Assembly: GCA_948144175.1 (NCBI GenBank)
Contig: CANXME010002133.1
Span: 136,501-200,500, forward strand
DNA from: Closterium sp. NIES-65
Lineage: Eukaryota > Streptophyta > Zygnematophyceae > Desmidiales > Closteriaceae
Length of the DNA: 64,000 nt
Direction: 5' to 3'
This document shows, piece by piece, positions 12,001 through 19,099 of the stretch (positions within the stretch are counted from its first letter, which is position 1; the number at the start of each line of letters is the position of its first letter). The translations under genes were made by a program, and so were the position numbers. The notes under the pieces are model-generated. The model was not told the DNA's origin. It saw only the letters and a list, made by a program, of their open reading frames with translations, and made no database searches.

Positions 12001-15000
12001 AATTTTGGCCACCTGACTTTGACCATCTTCCTACCGCACACCACCAGCCATTCCTTCCCATCCGCATAGGTGGCTTTGGCCTCCGCTCTTCCGCTGGGTT
12101 TGCTGATCTCGGTTTCCTCTACAGCTGGGCCCAATCTGTCCCTCTCCTGTCCTCCCACTTCTTCGTCGGCGGTGCTCCCATCTTTCGCCCCTTCATTTCC
12201 AGTGACACCATTGACCGTCTCGACCCTTGCATTGTTTCAGCCATGTCACGCCTTCCCCCAGACATTCTTCACCTTTTCCCCTCCTGGCCTGCCCTCATTT
12301 CGGGATATCCCCACAAACTTTACTCCTACCTTTCCCAACTCAAGGAAGCTGCCATGCTCGAACGGGTGCGCTCCACAGTGACTTCTCCCCTTCATCTGGC
12401 CCGTATAACCTCCTTGCAAGGGCCCCATGCAGGGGATTGGCTTTCTGTGGCCCCATCCTCTCAGCATCTCCAGCTTTCCCCGACAGAATGGAAAATTGCA
12501 GCTGCAATCCGCCTCGGCCTTCCCATCCCACACCTCACCACCTCCCGTGCTTGCGTATGCGGTTTCTCTTACACAGACCCATCCATTGTCTCCCACGTCC
12601 TTCGCTGCCCTACCGGAAACGAGCCCACCAGGGTCCATGACGCCGTCAAACATGAGGTTCACCGGATTGTCAAGGAGCTGTGTCTTCCTTCCCAGCTAGA
12701 GGACAATCACCTCCTTCCTGGTCGCCGTCCCGACATCAGCTGCAGAGACACGAGTTCAGGAGCTGACTTGGGCCTTGGATGTCACAGTGGCAGATCCACA
12801 GCACGGTTTCCCTCACTCCAACGCCGCTACTGTCATTGGTTCTGCTGCTGCTGCTCGTGAGGCGGAGAAACGCTCTCTCTATGCTACATCACTTCGCGAT
12901 CTCCCCCACGTCATATTCTTTCCTCTTGCAATTGAAACATTCGGCTGCTTCGGCAAGTCATTCCTGCACTTTCTCCAAGATTGCAGCCGTCGTGGTGCAG
13001 CCCGCATTCGTGACTACAGTGGCACGACGGACCTGGTGCCTCACCTCCTAGAAACCAACTACTTCAAGCGCCTTTCCTTCGTCCTTCAGCGTGAGCAGGC
13101 TCGGTCCGTGTGCCGTCGTTCCCAGATACGCCTCTCGGTCACCTCGGATCAGTTGGCTTCCGAGACAACTTTGCCCTCGGTTGCAGACTTTGCCCACCTT
13201 GGTCCGGACGGTTGAAAACCTTAGGCCTTTCCAATAGGTAGGTGTTTGCTTAGTTGAATACATTACATGATCCATGTACTGCTTGTACATATACTATACT
13301 GTAAATAAAGTGGTTTCCCGGTTTCCTAGTTTTCCGGTTTCCCGGTATCCCGGTATCCCGGTTTCCCGGTTTCCCAATTTCCCGGTTTCCCGGTTTCTCG
13401 GTTTCCCGGTTTCCCGGTATCCCGGTATTCCGGTATCCCGGTTTCCCGCTTTCCCGGTTTCCCGGTTTCCCGGTATCCCAGTATCGGGGTATCCCGGTTT
13501 CCCGGTTTCCCGGTATCCCGGTATCCCCGTATCCCGGTTTCCCGGTTTCCCGGTATCCCAGTTTCCGGGTTTCCCGGTTTCCCTATTTCCTGGTTTCCCG
13601 GTTTCCCGGTATCCTGGTATCCCGGTATCCCGGTATCCCGGTTTCCTTATTTCCTGGTTTCCCGGTATCCCGGTATCCCGGTATCCCGGTTTCCCGGTAT
13701 CCCGGTATCCTGGTATCCCGGTATCCCGGTATCCCGGTTTCCTTATTTCCTGGTTTCCCGGTATCCCGGTATCCCGGTATCCCGGTATCCCCGTATCCCG
13801 GTATCCCGGTATCCCGGTATCCCAGTATCCCGGTATCCTGGTTTCCCGGTTTCCCGGTTTCCCGGTATCCCGGTATCCCGGTTTCCCGGTTTCCCGGTTT
13901 CCCGGTTTCCCGGTTTCCCGGTATCCCAGTATCCCGGTTTCCCGGTTTCCCGGTATCCCGGTATCCCTGTATCCCGGTATCCCGGTTTCCCGGTTTCCCG
14001 GTTTCCCGGTATCCCTGTATCCCTGTATCCCGGTATCCCGGTTCCCCGGTTTCCCGGTTTCCCGGTATCCCGGTATCCCGGTTTCCCGGTTTCCCGGTAT
14101 CTCTGTTCACCCTTCACTCCCCTATCACCCCGAACCCTTGAAGCGTTTCCCTGTGTCCTTAAAGGTGATCTCCTTTCCTCCTTTCTGCCTGCCCTGCTGC
14201 CTCCCCTTCTGTCTGCTGTGCTGCCTCCCCTTGCTGCCTCCTTGCTGTCTACTGTGTTTCCCTGCTGCCTGCCCTGCTGCCCCCCTTTTCTTACTGTTGC
14301 CCTGCTGTGCCTTCCCTTCTGCCAAATCCCCGCTAATTCAGGTTCGGGACATGGCTCAGCATTTGAAGAATGACATGTACACCAAGTGAGTACCTCTGGT
14401 TGCTCTAAGTGCTTTCCAACCTTAAGATTTTCTGCTCTTCCGCTATTAGTGAGGACCCTCAGCATCTGAAGAATGACATGTAACACCAGGTGGTTGCCTC
14501 TTTGCTCTTGCCATAACGTCCCTTGTTCCATCCGAACTTCTTGGTCTTACCATCCGAACTGCTGGACTTACCCTCTTGTTCTGCCTCTTCCTCTTGTCCC
14601 TTTTTCTCTGCAGGTCGTTCAGGGCAGCAGTGCAGCTATTCTGGATAGCAGCAGCAATCCCACTGGCGCCTAATAAAAATGGCCAACAGGAGAGTCTTTT
14701 CTTCCTGACCCGCACTTCTTTCTGCTCTCTCCTTCTGCTCCCTTTTTCTCTGCAGGTCGTTCAGGGCAGCAGTGCAGCTATTCTGGATAGCAGGGCAACG
14801 ACTCAACCCCTCTTCCACCCCTCTTCCTCCTCCTCTTCCTCCTGCTGCTGCTGCTGCTACTGCCGCCTCTGCTGCTACCCCTTCCCCGATTCCCACCATC
14901 ATCCCTCCCAACCCTCCATCCGACCCCCTCGTCTCCCACCTGTTGCACTGCTGGGCCGTGCCGAGGAGGGGCAAGGGGGCGACAGCAAGGAGAGCGCGGG

Positions 15001-17316
15001 AGATGGTGGCATGGGAGCAGGCAGTCAGGTCGTCCCTTCGCCGCCTGCTGCTGCTGAACCATGGCTGCTGCACCGCCCGCTACTGCTCCCTCCCTAGCTG
15101 CTGCTCCTGCTCGTCCTGCTCCGCTCTTCCCTCTCCCGTTGCCGCCTCTCAACCATCTTCCACCGGTGTTTCTCACACCTCACACCTTCTGCACACCCCT
15201 CAAGCCTCACACCATCACTTACACTCAACCCCCTTTGTCCCATGGGACCTCCTCGCCTCTCTGCTCAACCTCGCCAAGCAAGCTGCCTCTCTTCCCTCCA
15301 CTGCCGCTCCTTCTGCCAGCACCGCTGCTGCTACCACTGCAGCAGCAATTTTTGAGTCGACTCAAAAATCGACTCACTACACTCCTTCTGCCAGCACCGC
15401 TGCCGCTCCTTCTGCCAGCACCGCTGCTGCTCCTTCTGCCAGCACCGCTGCTGCTACCACTGCAGCAGCAAACGCCCCCACTATTACTTCTTCCCCCAAG
15501 CCATCTGCCAGCCTGTCCGCCTCGCTCCACTCGCCCCTCGCCCTCCTCGTCTCTCTCCTGCTCTCAGAGCTCGTACCTTGCCGCTTCTCCCGCTCGGCTC
15601 TCTCCCTCTTGCTCCTCGAAGACTCACCTCTTCCCTCGTCTGCTGCAGCTGCCAAAAGCTCTGGCCAGCAGGAGCAGCAGCAGAATCGTGAGCAGCAGCA
15701 GCAGCAGGAGCAAGAAGGGCAATCGAGTGAAGAGGGTTCTATACGAAGCCTTTCAACCCAGCAGTTGCAAATCCTCTCCACCTGCCTCCGCCACATGCTC
15801 ACTTCCTCACTCCCTACCAACCAGCAGCAGCAACTCAATCTCACCCCCCGGCGCACCACACTTCCCTCCCCCTCCTCCTCTCCTTCCTTCCTCCTCTCCC
15901 CTCTCCTCCCTCCCCCTGTCTTGTCCAAGCAACAAGGGTCAGAGTTGCAGGTTTGGCAGCAGGGCAAGCGGGAGCAACTAGGGACTGGACATCTGCAGCA
16001 GGGAGGGGAGGAGGGAGAGGAAGAGAGAGCAGAGGAGCAGATAAGAGGTGGTGGGAGGCGGTGGAGTCAGGTGCAGCGGGTGCAAGAGGGGTTGAGAAGG
16101 ATGCAGCAGGAGTTGCAGCAGCGGCTGGCATTGTCTGCTATGGTCACTGCGGCCTTGTGTCACGGCGAGGGAAGAGGGAATGAGGCGGAAGGGGCAGGGA
16201 GGATCCACGCAGCAGGTGGGGGGTTGACTTTTGAGTCGACTCACAAGTCAACTCACGGCGAGGGAAGAGGGAATGAGACGGAAAGGGCAGGGAGGATCCA
16301 CGCAGCAGAGGGGGGGTTGACTTTTGAGTCGACTCAAAAGTCAACTCACGGCGAGGGAAGAGGGAATGAGACGGAAAGGGCAGGGAGGAGCCACGCAGCA
16401 GAGGGGGGGGAGGCAGCAGGGAGGGGGGCAGCAACGGCACCCTCAACCACGGAGGCAGGGAGGAACAAAGCAGCAGAGGGGGAGGCAGCAGGGAGGGAGG
16501 CAGCCGGGGGAGAAGCAGCAGCAGGGGCTAACGAAGCAGTAAGGGGGTGCATGGAGCGGGCAGCAGGCAACTGGTGCCAGTGGGTGCTCTCTCAGACCAC
16601 ACACACTGCAACCACTGCTGCTGCTGCTGCTGCCGGGGGTGGTGATGCCAGTAGTGTAGGTTTGAAAACGGGCACACAGGCGCAGGCAAGAGCGACGGGA
16701 GCAACTGTCCTAGTGCATCCCCTTCTCACGACCTGCGCGCTTACATTTGCACATCGGTAAGAAGCCCTTCTCTTTGATTGTATTATCAGAGAGCCCCATT
16801 GTATTATCTGATTCAAAAGATGACTGCTTTTACAAGCTTTCTGCTTCACCGGATCCCTCGCTCCCCCTCACCTCACACCTCGCTTTTCCTCTTCCCCTTC
16901 TTCCCATCTCCTCCCCATTCCCTCACTCCAGGTCAGGACTTGCAACCCCAGCCACGATTCCCTCCCTTCCCCATGCCTCCCTCTGTCCCATCATGCTAAA
17001 GCCAATCAATGCCACCCAGCCAGCTTGGCATTGTTTGTCCTGTAGCCGCCGGATCTCCCCCGAAGGCATGCTCTGCCTGGACGCTTGCCGCCCGTTCTTC
17101 CTGCCCCCGGGCAGGCAAAACTTCTGGGTCCGGGCAGAGGCATGGGCGGAACGTTTAAAAGAAGCCTCTGGAATATCAGCTGAAGCAGCAGCTGAACCTG
17201 AAGCGGAGGTAACAGCAGCAGCAACAGCAACCACCACCATGCCTGTTTGCCCGTACTGTGCGGTGCAGACTGTTGCCCCCACCCCGCCTACCCTGCTGTC
17301 TCCCTCGCTTGTATAG
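1..17316 (+). CDS. TFIIIC subunit GTF3C4-like WD40 protein, 5' partial, multi-exon
   Basis: Likely the WD40 and zinc-finger subunit of Pol III factor TFIIIC, acting in the nucleus. Exons I could phase: 1-109, 479-1692, 1854-(3' end unresolved; a donor at 1870 would give 16 nt), 2488-3027, 3372-3587, 4234-4311, 14342-14385, 14756-16756, 16932-17316. Joined peptides match the plant family in order: CSTDGRLRVFRAP; VSGASDG joined to SVTVWQ; SPITTLSAALP; LYSCSQ joined to VDSIKCWSV; GCHGLACSPNRLVIAT; then MAQHLKNDMYTK joined to SFRAAVQLFWIAG; ending in a Cys-rich finger. Junction phases agree (0/0, 2/1, 0/0, 2/1, 2/1), which supports the model. It is interrupted by a 10-kb satellite-filled intron. 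Acidic and low-complexity inserts enlarge it beyond the usual family length. The family call rests on remembered plant homologues and is the uncertain part; the exon structure is better supported. Confidence 0.68.
479..1692 (+). CDS. TFIIIC-like gene, exon 2 (acidic insert and WD repeats)
   Basis: Opens after the acceptor gcgcacag with VADLSVTLTAHL, continuing exon 1 in phase 0, and closes at ag|gtaagt with SGASDG, whose split serine codon is completed at 1854. Between them are a repetitive stretch built on the tandem unit ACACGTGGCAG (about residues 15-80) and a run rich in Glu, Asp and Gly (positions 730-1000). WD-like cores follow (AAWSPLVTLTWQ; FSCLASGSQSGHISLWLL; SLRAHPGRWITALTW), then a Ser run from CAG/AGC repeats (1600-1660). 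The acidic insert is unusual for the family. Confidence 0.65.
2488..3027 (+). CDS. TFIIIC-like gene, exon 4, with duplicated edges
   Basis: Reads LATPNGSPITTLSAALPPH, then a Pro/Ala/Thr linker, then VVVVGAGCASGQVVAWW, a Gly/Glu-rich insert, and DAHAAAVTG...LYSCSQ at the donor. Both edges are echoed in the adjacent introns. The first 60 or so bases, with an AG acceptor, recur at 2357-2420 in another frame. The last 40, with a GT donor, recur at 3179-3217. Frame and phase support the 2488-3027 choice; the echoes could act as alternative splice sites. Confidence 0.6.
3914..3947. repeat. Perfect 34-bp palindrome, TCGA core
   Basis: Centre TTTTGAGTCGACTCAAAA, extended on both sides by GAGGTGAC/GTCACCTC. 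It lies between two copies (3829 and 3943) of a decayed TFIIIC exon. Confidence 0.95.
4234..4311 (+). CDS. TFIIIC-like gene, exon 6 (78 nt), last and best of four tandem copies
   Basis: Encodes 26 residues including DPSDFVGCHGLACSPNRL, between acceptor catctcctcccag and donor g|gtcagt, phase 0 at both ends. Three decayed copies of the same exon with its acceptor lie just upstream (about 3829, 3945 and 4070). Only this copy keeps the NRLVIAT end and a donor. The spliced protein continues with VRDMAQHL from 14342. Confidence 0.6.
4363..4382. repeat. Near-palindrome, GCAC core
   Basis: CTTTTGAGGCACCTCAAAAG. The TCAGTCCCCC...CAACCTC segment at 4313 recurs immediately after it at 4383. Confidence 0.85.
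4480..8740. repeat. 9-bp minisatellite CCCGGTWTC, left block
   Basis: Hundreds of units of CCCGGTATC or CCCGGTTTC with variants (CTC, GTC, CAT). Because 9 is a multiple of 3, stop-free frames arise on both strands: PVSRFPG-type repeats on plus, ETGKPGYRD-type on minus. I treat these as non-coding. ATC and TTC units occur in runs and higher-order blocks (for example near 5640-5760 and 7850-8000), implying segmental copying. Confidence 0.95.
8741..8940 (+). promoter_or_regulatory. Tandem promoter-like repeats at the LINE 5' end
   Basis: GTATAAAAAGCGCTAGAA begins three repeats at 8741, 8808 and 8875 (67-bp spacing; the third is partial), each followed by GCTTCTCGTAGTAGTT. Each unit has a TATA-like TATAAAAAG. 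Tandem 5' promoter monomers are known in some LINEs; promoter function here is inferred. Confidence 0.6.
9486..12860 (+). CDS. LINE ORF: zinc finger and reverse transcriptase
   Basis: 1,124 codons from ATG 9486. Residues 1-210 are Pro/Ser-rich. A C2H2 finger (CPFCNRPC...HVSACSRH) lies near residues 218-240. RT motifs run from about 500 to 720: GGVRPIAIGEVLPRL, LELDVANAFNSFNR, SGVRQGDPCGPFLYAL, and catalytic FITSYADDTYI near 690. A C-terminal Cys/His motif (CVCGFSYTDPSIVSHVLRC) precedes GRRPDI, the start of the endonuclease. The frame is then lost at about 12735, so the last 40 or so residues are out of register and the ORF is broken. Confidence 0.88.
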   Translation: MTGCKRGRGAQDSEPTSPRPPARSRQTPAFATLSAALSIPAPPSTSQPRPTSAPSQQPQPTSTPKFVSKKQKDVLQQVLKETLPTPSSSSRPQTFHPPPSTSRDQPSPASNPPGATAVVPDPTVDTDDAHPLSHYETDAPPPQQHPPPPPHDPHSTQPDPLRPLPSPTPNNSPPPSVPPPPSPQPAPNPPAPTSHPPPVPSPPPPAGPSPAAPSFNCPFCNRPCANAGTLSRHVSACSRHSSARQQAARPPPPRPPPSAPPALSPPAIPEQTWEVVLTWDWSGFFSPTVLPGPLIRRIPSRIRLLMLNALLIPLHRLAACPGDTAAHLIILAFPRLVLRSPPSSSAVSTTSACVALLRRFLQGDWLSLFQEAFAAAVPATRPSTLTSARSTASQARINRAKRFARCGDFSRSLAALEAGELAPPSSDTVTALHAKHPPAAAEIPDWVASFTATELPQLTVPLLHQALRSAPRGTAAGPSGWLIEHLRDTFLSSQNHLPYLLRLFQSWLQGDLPPAVRSYYAASNLVALCKPQGGVRPIAIGEVLPRLLSRCVTLIYKQQIREFFLPSLQFGVAVPAGIEAMAHAVQAALSLHPDWVVLELDVANAFNSFNRNFMFDALRQSPFSSLIPFFRLFYAAPSPLHYRNGPILETLQSASGVRQGDPCGPFLYALTQQLAIHPTQQLHPSTFITSYADDTYIVGPAPDVFAAYNTLTSRLQPLGLTVQPSKCSLYGPSDIPPDAMPPPNLGIAPNGLTVAGVPIGSDSYIISSVGHKLRSFATSLSLLHDLHDPQIASRLLTLCVSARPSFLLRTVPPFPEITELYTDWDNDLLNHFTRLVGSEFWPPDFDHLPTAHHQPFLPIRIGGFGLRSSAGFADLGFLYSWAQSVPLLSSHFFVGGAPIFRPFISSDTIDRLDPCIVSAMSRLPPDILHLFPSWPALISGYPHKLYSYLSQLKEAAMLERVRSTVTSPLHLARITSLQGPHAGDWLSVAPSSQHLQLSPTEWKIAAAIRLGLPIPHLTTSRACVCGFSYTDPSIVSHVLRCPTGNEPTRVHDAVKHEVHRIVKELCLPSQLEDNHLLPGRRPDISCRDTSSGADLGLGCHSGRSTARFPSLQRRYCHWFCCCCS
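12775..13215 (+). pseudogene. Frameshifted C-terminal endonuclease part of the LINE ORF
   Basis: The +1 frame carries ELTWALDVTVADP, HVIFFPLAIETFGCFG and further conserved residues up to a TGA at 13213. PD (in GRRPDI upstream) followed by LDVTV is the spacing of the restriction-like endonuclease catalytic core in R2-type elements (family knowledge). The frame continues back past 12740, so a single-base indel near 12735 separates it from the main ORF. Confidence 0.7.
13311..14100. repeat. 9-bp minisatellite CCCGGTWTC, right block
   Basis: The same satellite resumes directly at the 3' end of the LINE and decays near 14100. Interruption of one array by the LINE is the simplest reading. Confidence 0.93.
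14756..16756 (+). CDS. TFIIIC-like gene, long exon 8 (2,001 nt)
   Basis: The first base completes the lysine codon left by exon 7 (aa|g), giving YTK-SFRAAVQLFWIAG, a conserved block of the family. After that comes low-complexity sequence: Ser/Pro/Ala runs, PSASTAAA repeats, Gln runs and a Gln/Glu/Arg-rich probable coiled coil near 16000-16130. It holds three palindromes in frame (15348, 16223, 16316), each translated as FEST(Q/H)KST, and three 93-bp repeat units (from 16161). The exon start is duplicated at 14614-14655. It ends at cg|gtaag. The open frame over 2 kb despite repeats argues that it is coding. Confidence 0.62.
15348..15369. repeat. Perfect 22-bp palindrome in an exon, TCGA core
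   Basis: ATTTTTGAGTC with its complement, in frame as [28 protein letters not shown] recurs on both sides (15307 and 15382). Confidence 0.92.
16223..16345. repeat. Two 30-bp palindromes at the junctions of 93-bp repeats, in an exon
   Basis: 16223-16252 (one mismatch) and 16316-16345 (perfect), both GTTGACTTTTGAGTC plus complement. They separate three copies of the GGCGAGGGAAGAGGGAATGA unit starting 16161. 93 bp keeps the reading frame. Confidence 0.95.
16932..17316 (+). CDS. TFIIIC-like gene, last exon with zinc finger
   Basis: The acceptor ccctcactccag opens in the phase left by exon 8. It encodes WHCLSCSRRISPEGMLC, CRPFFLPPGRQNFW and, near the end, MPVCPYCAV before a TAG at 17314. The paired CxxC/CxxC spacing matches the zf-TFIIIC finger at the C terminus of GTF3C4-type subunits (family knowledge). 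The final segment coding for TTTMPVCPYC is repeated twice more downstream, so the stop used here is the first of three. Confidence 0.62.
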
Positions 17317-18451
17317 CATGAAAACGTCCCGCTGCTTGTGCACGAGCAGGGAAGCTGATGGTACCGTAATAGCTCAGGAAGTCACAGCTGCAACGGCAGC
17401 AGCAACCACCACCATGCCTGTTTGCCCGTACTGTGTGGTGCAAGCTGTTGCTCCCACCCCACATACCCTGCTGTCTCCCTCGCTACTGTGACATAAAAAC
17501 ATGTTTGTGCATGAGAGGGGAAGCTGATGGTAACAGAGAGGAAGTAACAGCAGCAGCAACAGTAACCACCACCATGCCTGTTTGCCCATACTGTGCGGTG
17601 CAAGCTTTGCTCCCACCCAGCCTACCCTGCTGTCTCCCTTGCTTGTGTAGTATGAAGACATTCCGCTGCTTGTGCTTGAGTGGGAAAGTTGATGTTAACA
17701 GATTATGGTAGGTAGGCTAGGCACACCTGCATTAGCAGTTTCCATACATGCATGTATGGCTGTGCCATGCGCTGCACTGCCCACCCCACATGCGGTACCC
17801 TGCTGTGTCCCTTGGTTGTTTGACATGAAATGAAAGCAGTCCCCTCCCCTGCTTGTATGAAGGAGAGGGCAAGTCCCCCAACTGTCGTTGACTCGTTAGC
17901 ACAGTTCACTCCATGATGATCAATCAATTGGATAACCGTAATGAAGTACAGTACTATCTACCCACCAGGCTACAACAATATGGTAGTTACCGCTTTTAGA
18001 GGATACGGTACGAGGCAAAATGTACATCCAGGCTGTTCATTCAGTAGTGAATCAGCCTAACAGACGCTAAGCTCTCAACCTAAGCAGATTCCACATGATC
18101 TACAAGACGCAAACGTCACCCCAGCATTGCATGCTTGATGAGGAGAGCTTGCAACATGCCTTACACCTGCCTCTCTTCCCCCTCCATTCTTTCCTTCGCT
18201 GCAAGGGCAGGCAGTCACACAGAGAGCAACTGAGGAGTCAGGTGTAAGCATGCAACCACAAGGAGAGTGCCAGGAGGAGACCAGAAATATATTCACTGAC
18301 TGGACTGACATGCACGAGCAGCAACTGTGCAAGCACATGCAACCACGTGGCAGATCAGGCAGCTGGGGAAGCAAACGGTATGGTGTGAATGCAGTGTGCT
18401 GAAGAGAGACCATGAACTCACAAGGAGAGTGCCAGGAGACTGTGGAGCCGT
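17317..18451. other. 3' flank of the TFIIIC-like gene
   Basis: Apart from the exon echoes up to about 17870, I see no supported gene. The short frames at 18075-18478 show no recognisable motif. A sparse segment resembling the neighbouring 26-bp array begins at 18440. Confidence 0.6.
17366..17870 (+). repeat. Tandem echoes of the TFIIIC zinc-finger exon end
   Basis: Units of about 165 bp repeat the sequence coding for EVTAA...TTTMPVCPYC(A/V)VQ plus 3' flank. Copy 2 runs about 17366-17530 and ends in its own TGA. Copy 3, about 17531-17700, has a one-base frame change after CAVQA. A decayed fourth copy lies near 17755-17870. No splice path into them is obvious. Confidence 0.7.
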
Positions 18452-19001
18452 GAGCAGCTCACTGATGCATGCCGCCATGGCAGCTCACTGATGCATGCCG
18501 CCATGGCAGCTCACTGATGCATGCCGCCATGGCAGCTCACTGATGCATGCCGCCAAGGCAGCTCACTGATGCATGCCGCCAAGGCAGCTCACTGATGCAT
18601 GCCGCCATGGCAGCTCACTGATGCATGCCGCCAAGGCAGCTCACTGATGCATGCCGCCATGGCAGCTCACTGATGCATGCCGCCATGGCAGCTCACTGAT
18701 GCATGCCGCCATGGCAGCTCACTGATGCATGCCGCCATGGCAGCTCACTGATGCATGCCGCCAAGGCAGCTCACTGATGCATGCCGCCAAGGCAGCTCAC
18801 TGATGCATGCCGCCATGGCAGCTCACTGATGCATGCCGCCATGGCAGCTCACTGATGCATGCCGCCATGGCAGCTCACTGATGCATGCCGCCATGGCAGC
18901 TCACTGATGCATGCCGCCATGGCAGCTCACTGATGCATGCCGCCATGGCAGCTCACTGATGCATGCCGCCATGGCAGCTCACTGATGCATACCGCCATGG
19001 C
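18452..19001. repeat. 26-bp tandem array (about 21 copies)
   Basis: The unit begins GGCAGCTCACTGATGCATGC and ends CGCCAT or CGCCAA. Copies are nearly identical; the T/A change in the last base alternates irregularly. The array ends about 100 bp outside the left inverted repeat. Confidence 0.95.
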
Positions 19002-19099
19002 AAGTATAGCAGAAAAGGGAGAGACAGAGAAATCACTTCAGAGAAGAACCCAAACGGAAGCAGCAAACCGAAGGAGGTGAGGCAAGGCGCAGAGGCAAG

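Larger units (their letters stand above)
8741..13313 (+). mobile_element. Non-LTR retrotransposon (LINE with restriction-like endonuclease) inside the satellite
   Basis: A non-satellite island of 4.57 kb flanked on both sides by CCCGGTWTC units. Order: three 67-bp promoter-like repeats, a 5' leader, an ORF with N-terminal C2H2 finger, reverse transcriptase with YADD, C-terminal Cys/His motif and endonuclease region, then a 3' tail ending in AATAAAG before satellite. Finger plus RT plus C-terminal endonuclease is the arrangement of R2-like elements (family knowledge). No apurinic endonuclease domain was seen. One frameshift lies in the endonuclease region. Target duplications cannot be read in the repetitive flanks. 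Confidence 0.85.
4312..14341 (+). other. Giant intron of the TFIIIC-like gene
   Basis: Bounded by donor g|gtcagt at 4312 and acceptor aattcag at 14341, both in phase 0. Flanking exons encode adjacent conserved segments (RLVIAT and VRDMAQHL). It contains the 9-bp minisatellite in two blocks and one LINE. If the exon assignment is right, about 10 kb of satellite is transcribed through. Confidence 0.6.

Noticed and set aside
18452..19001. CRISPR-like regular repeats
   Set aside because: Units are contiguous 26-bp tandem copies with no unique spacers, in a eukaryotic context.
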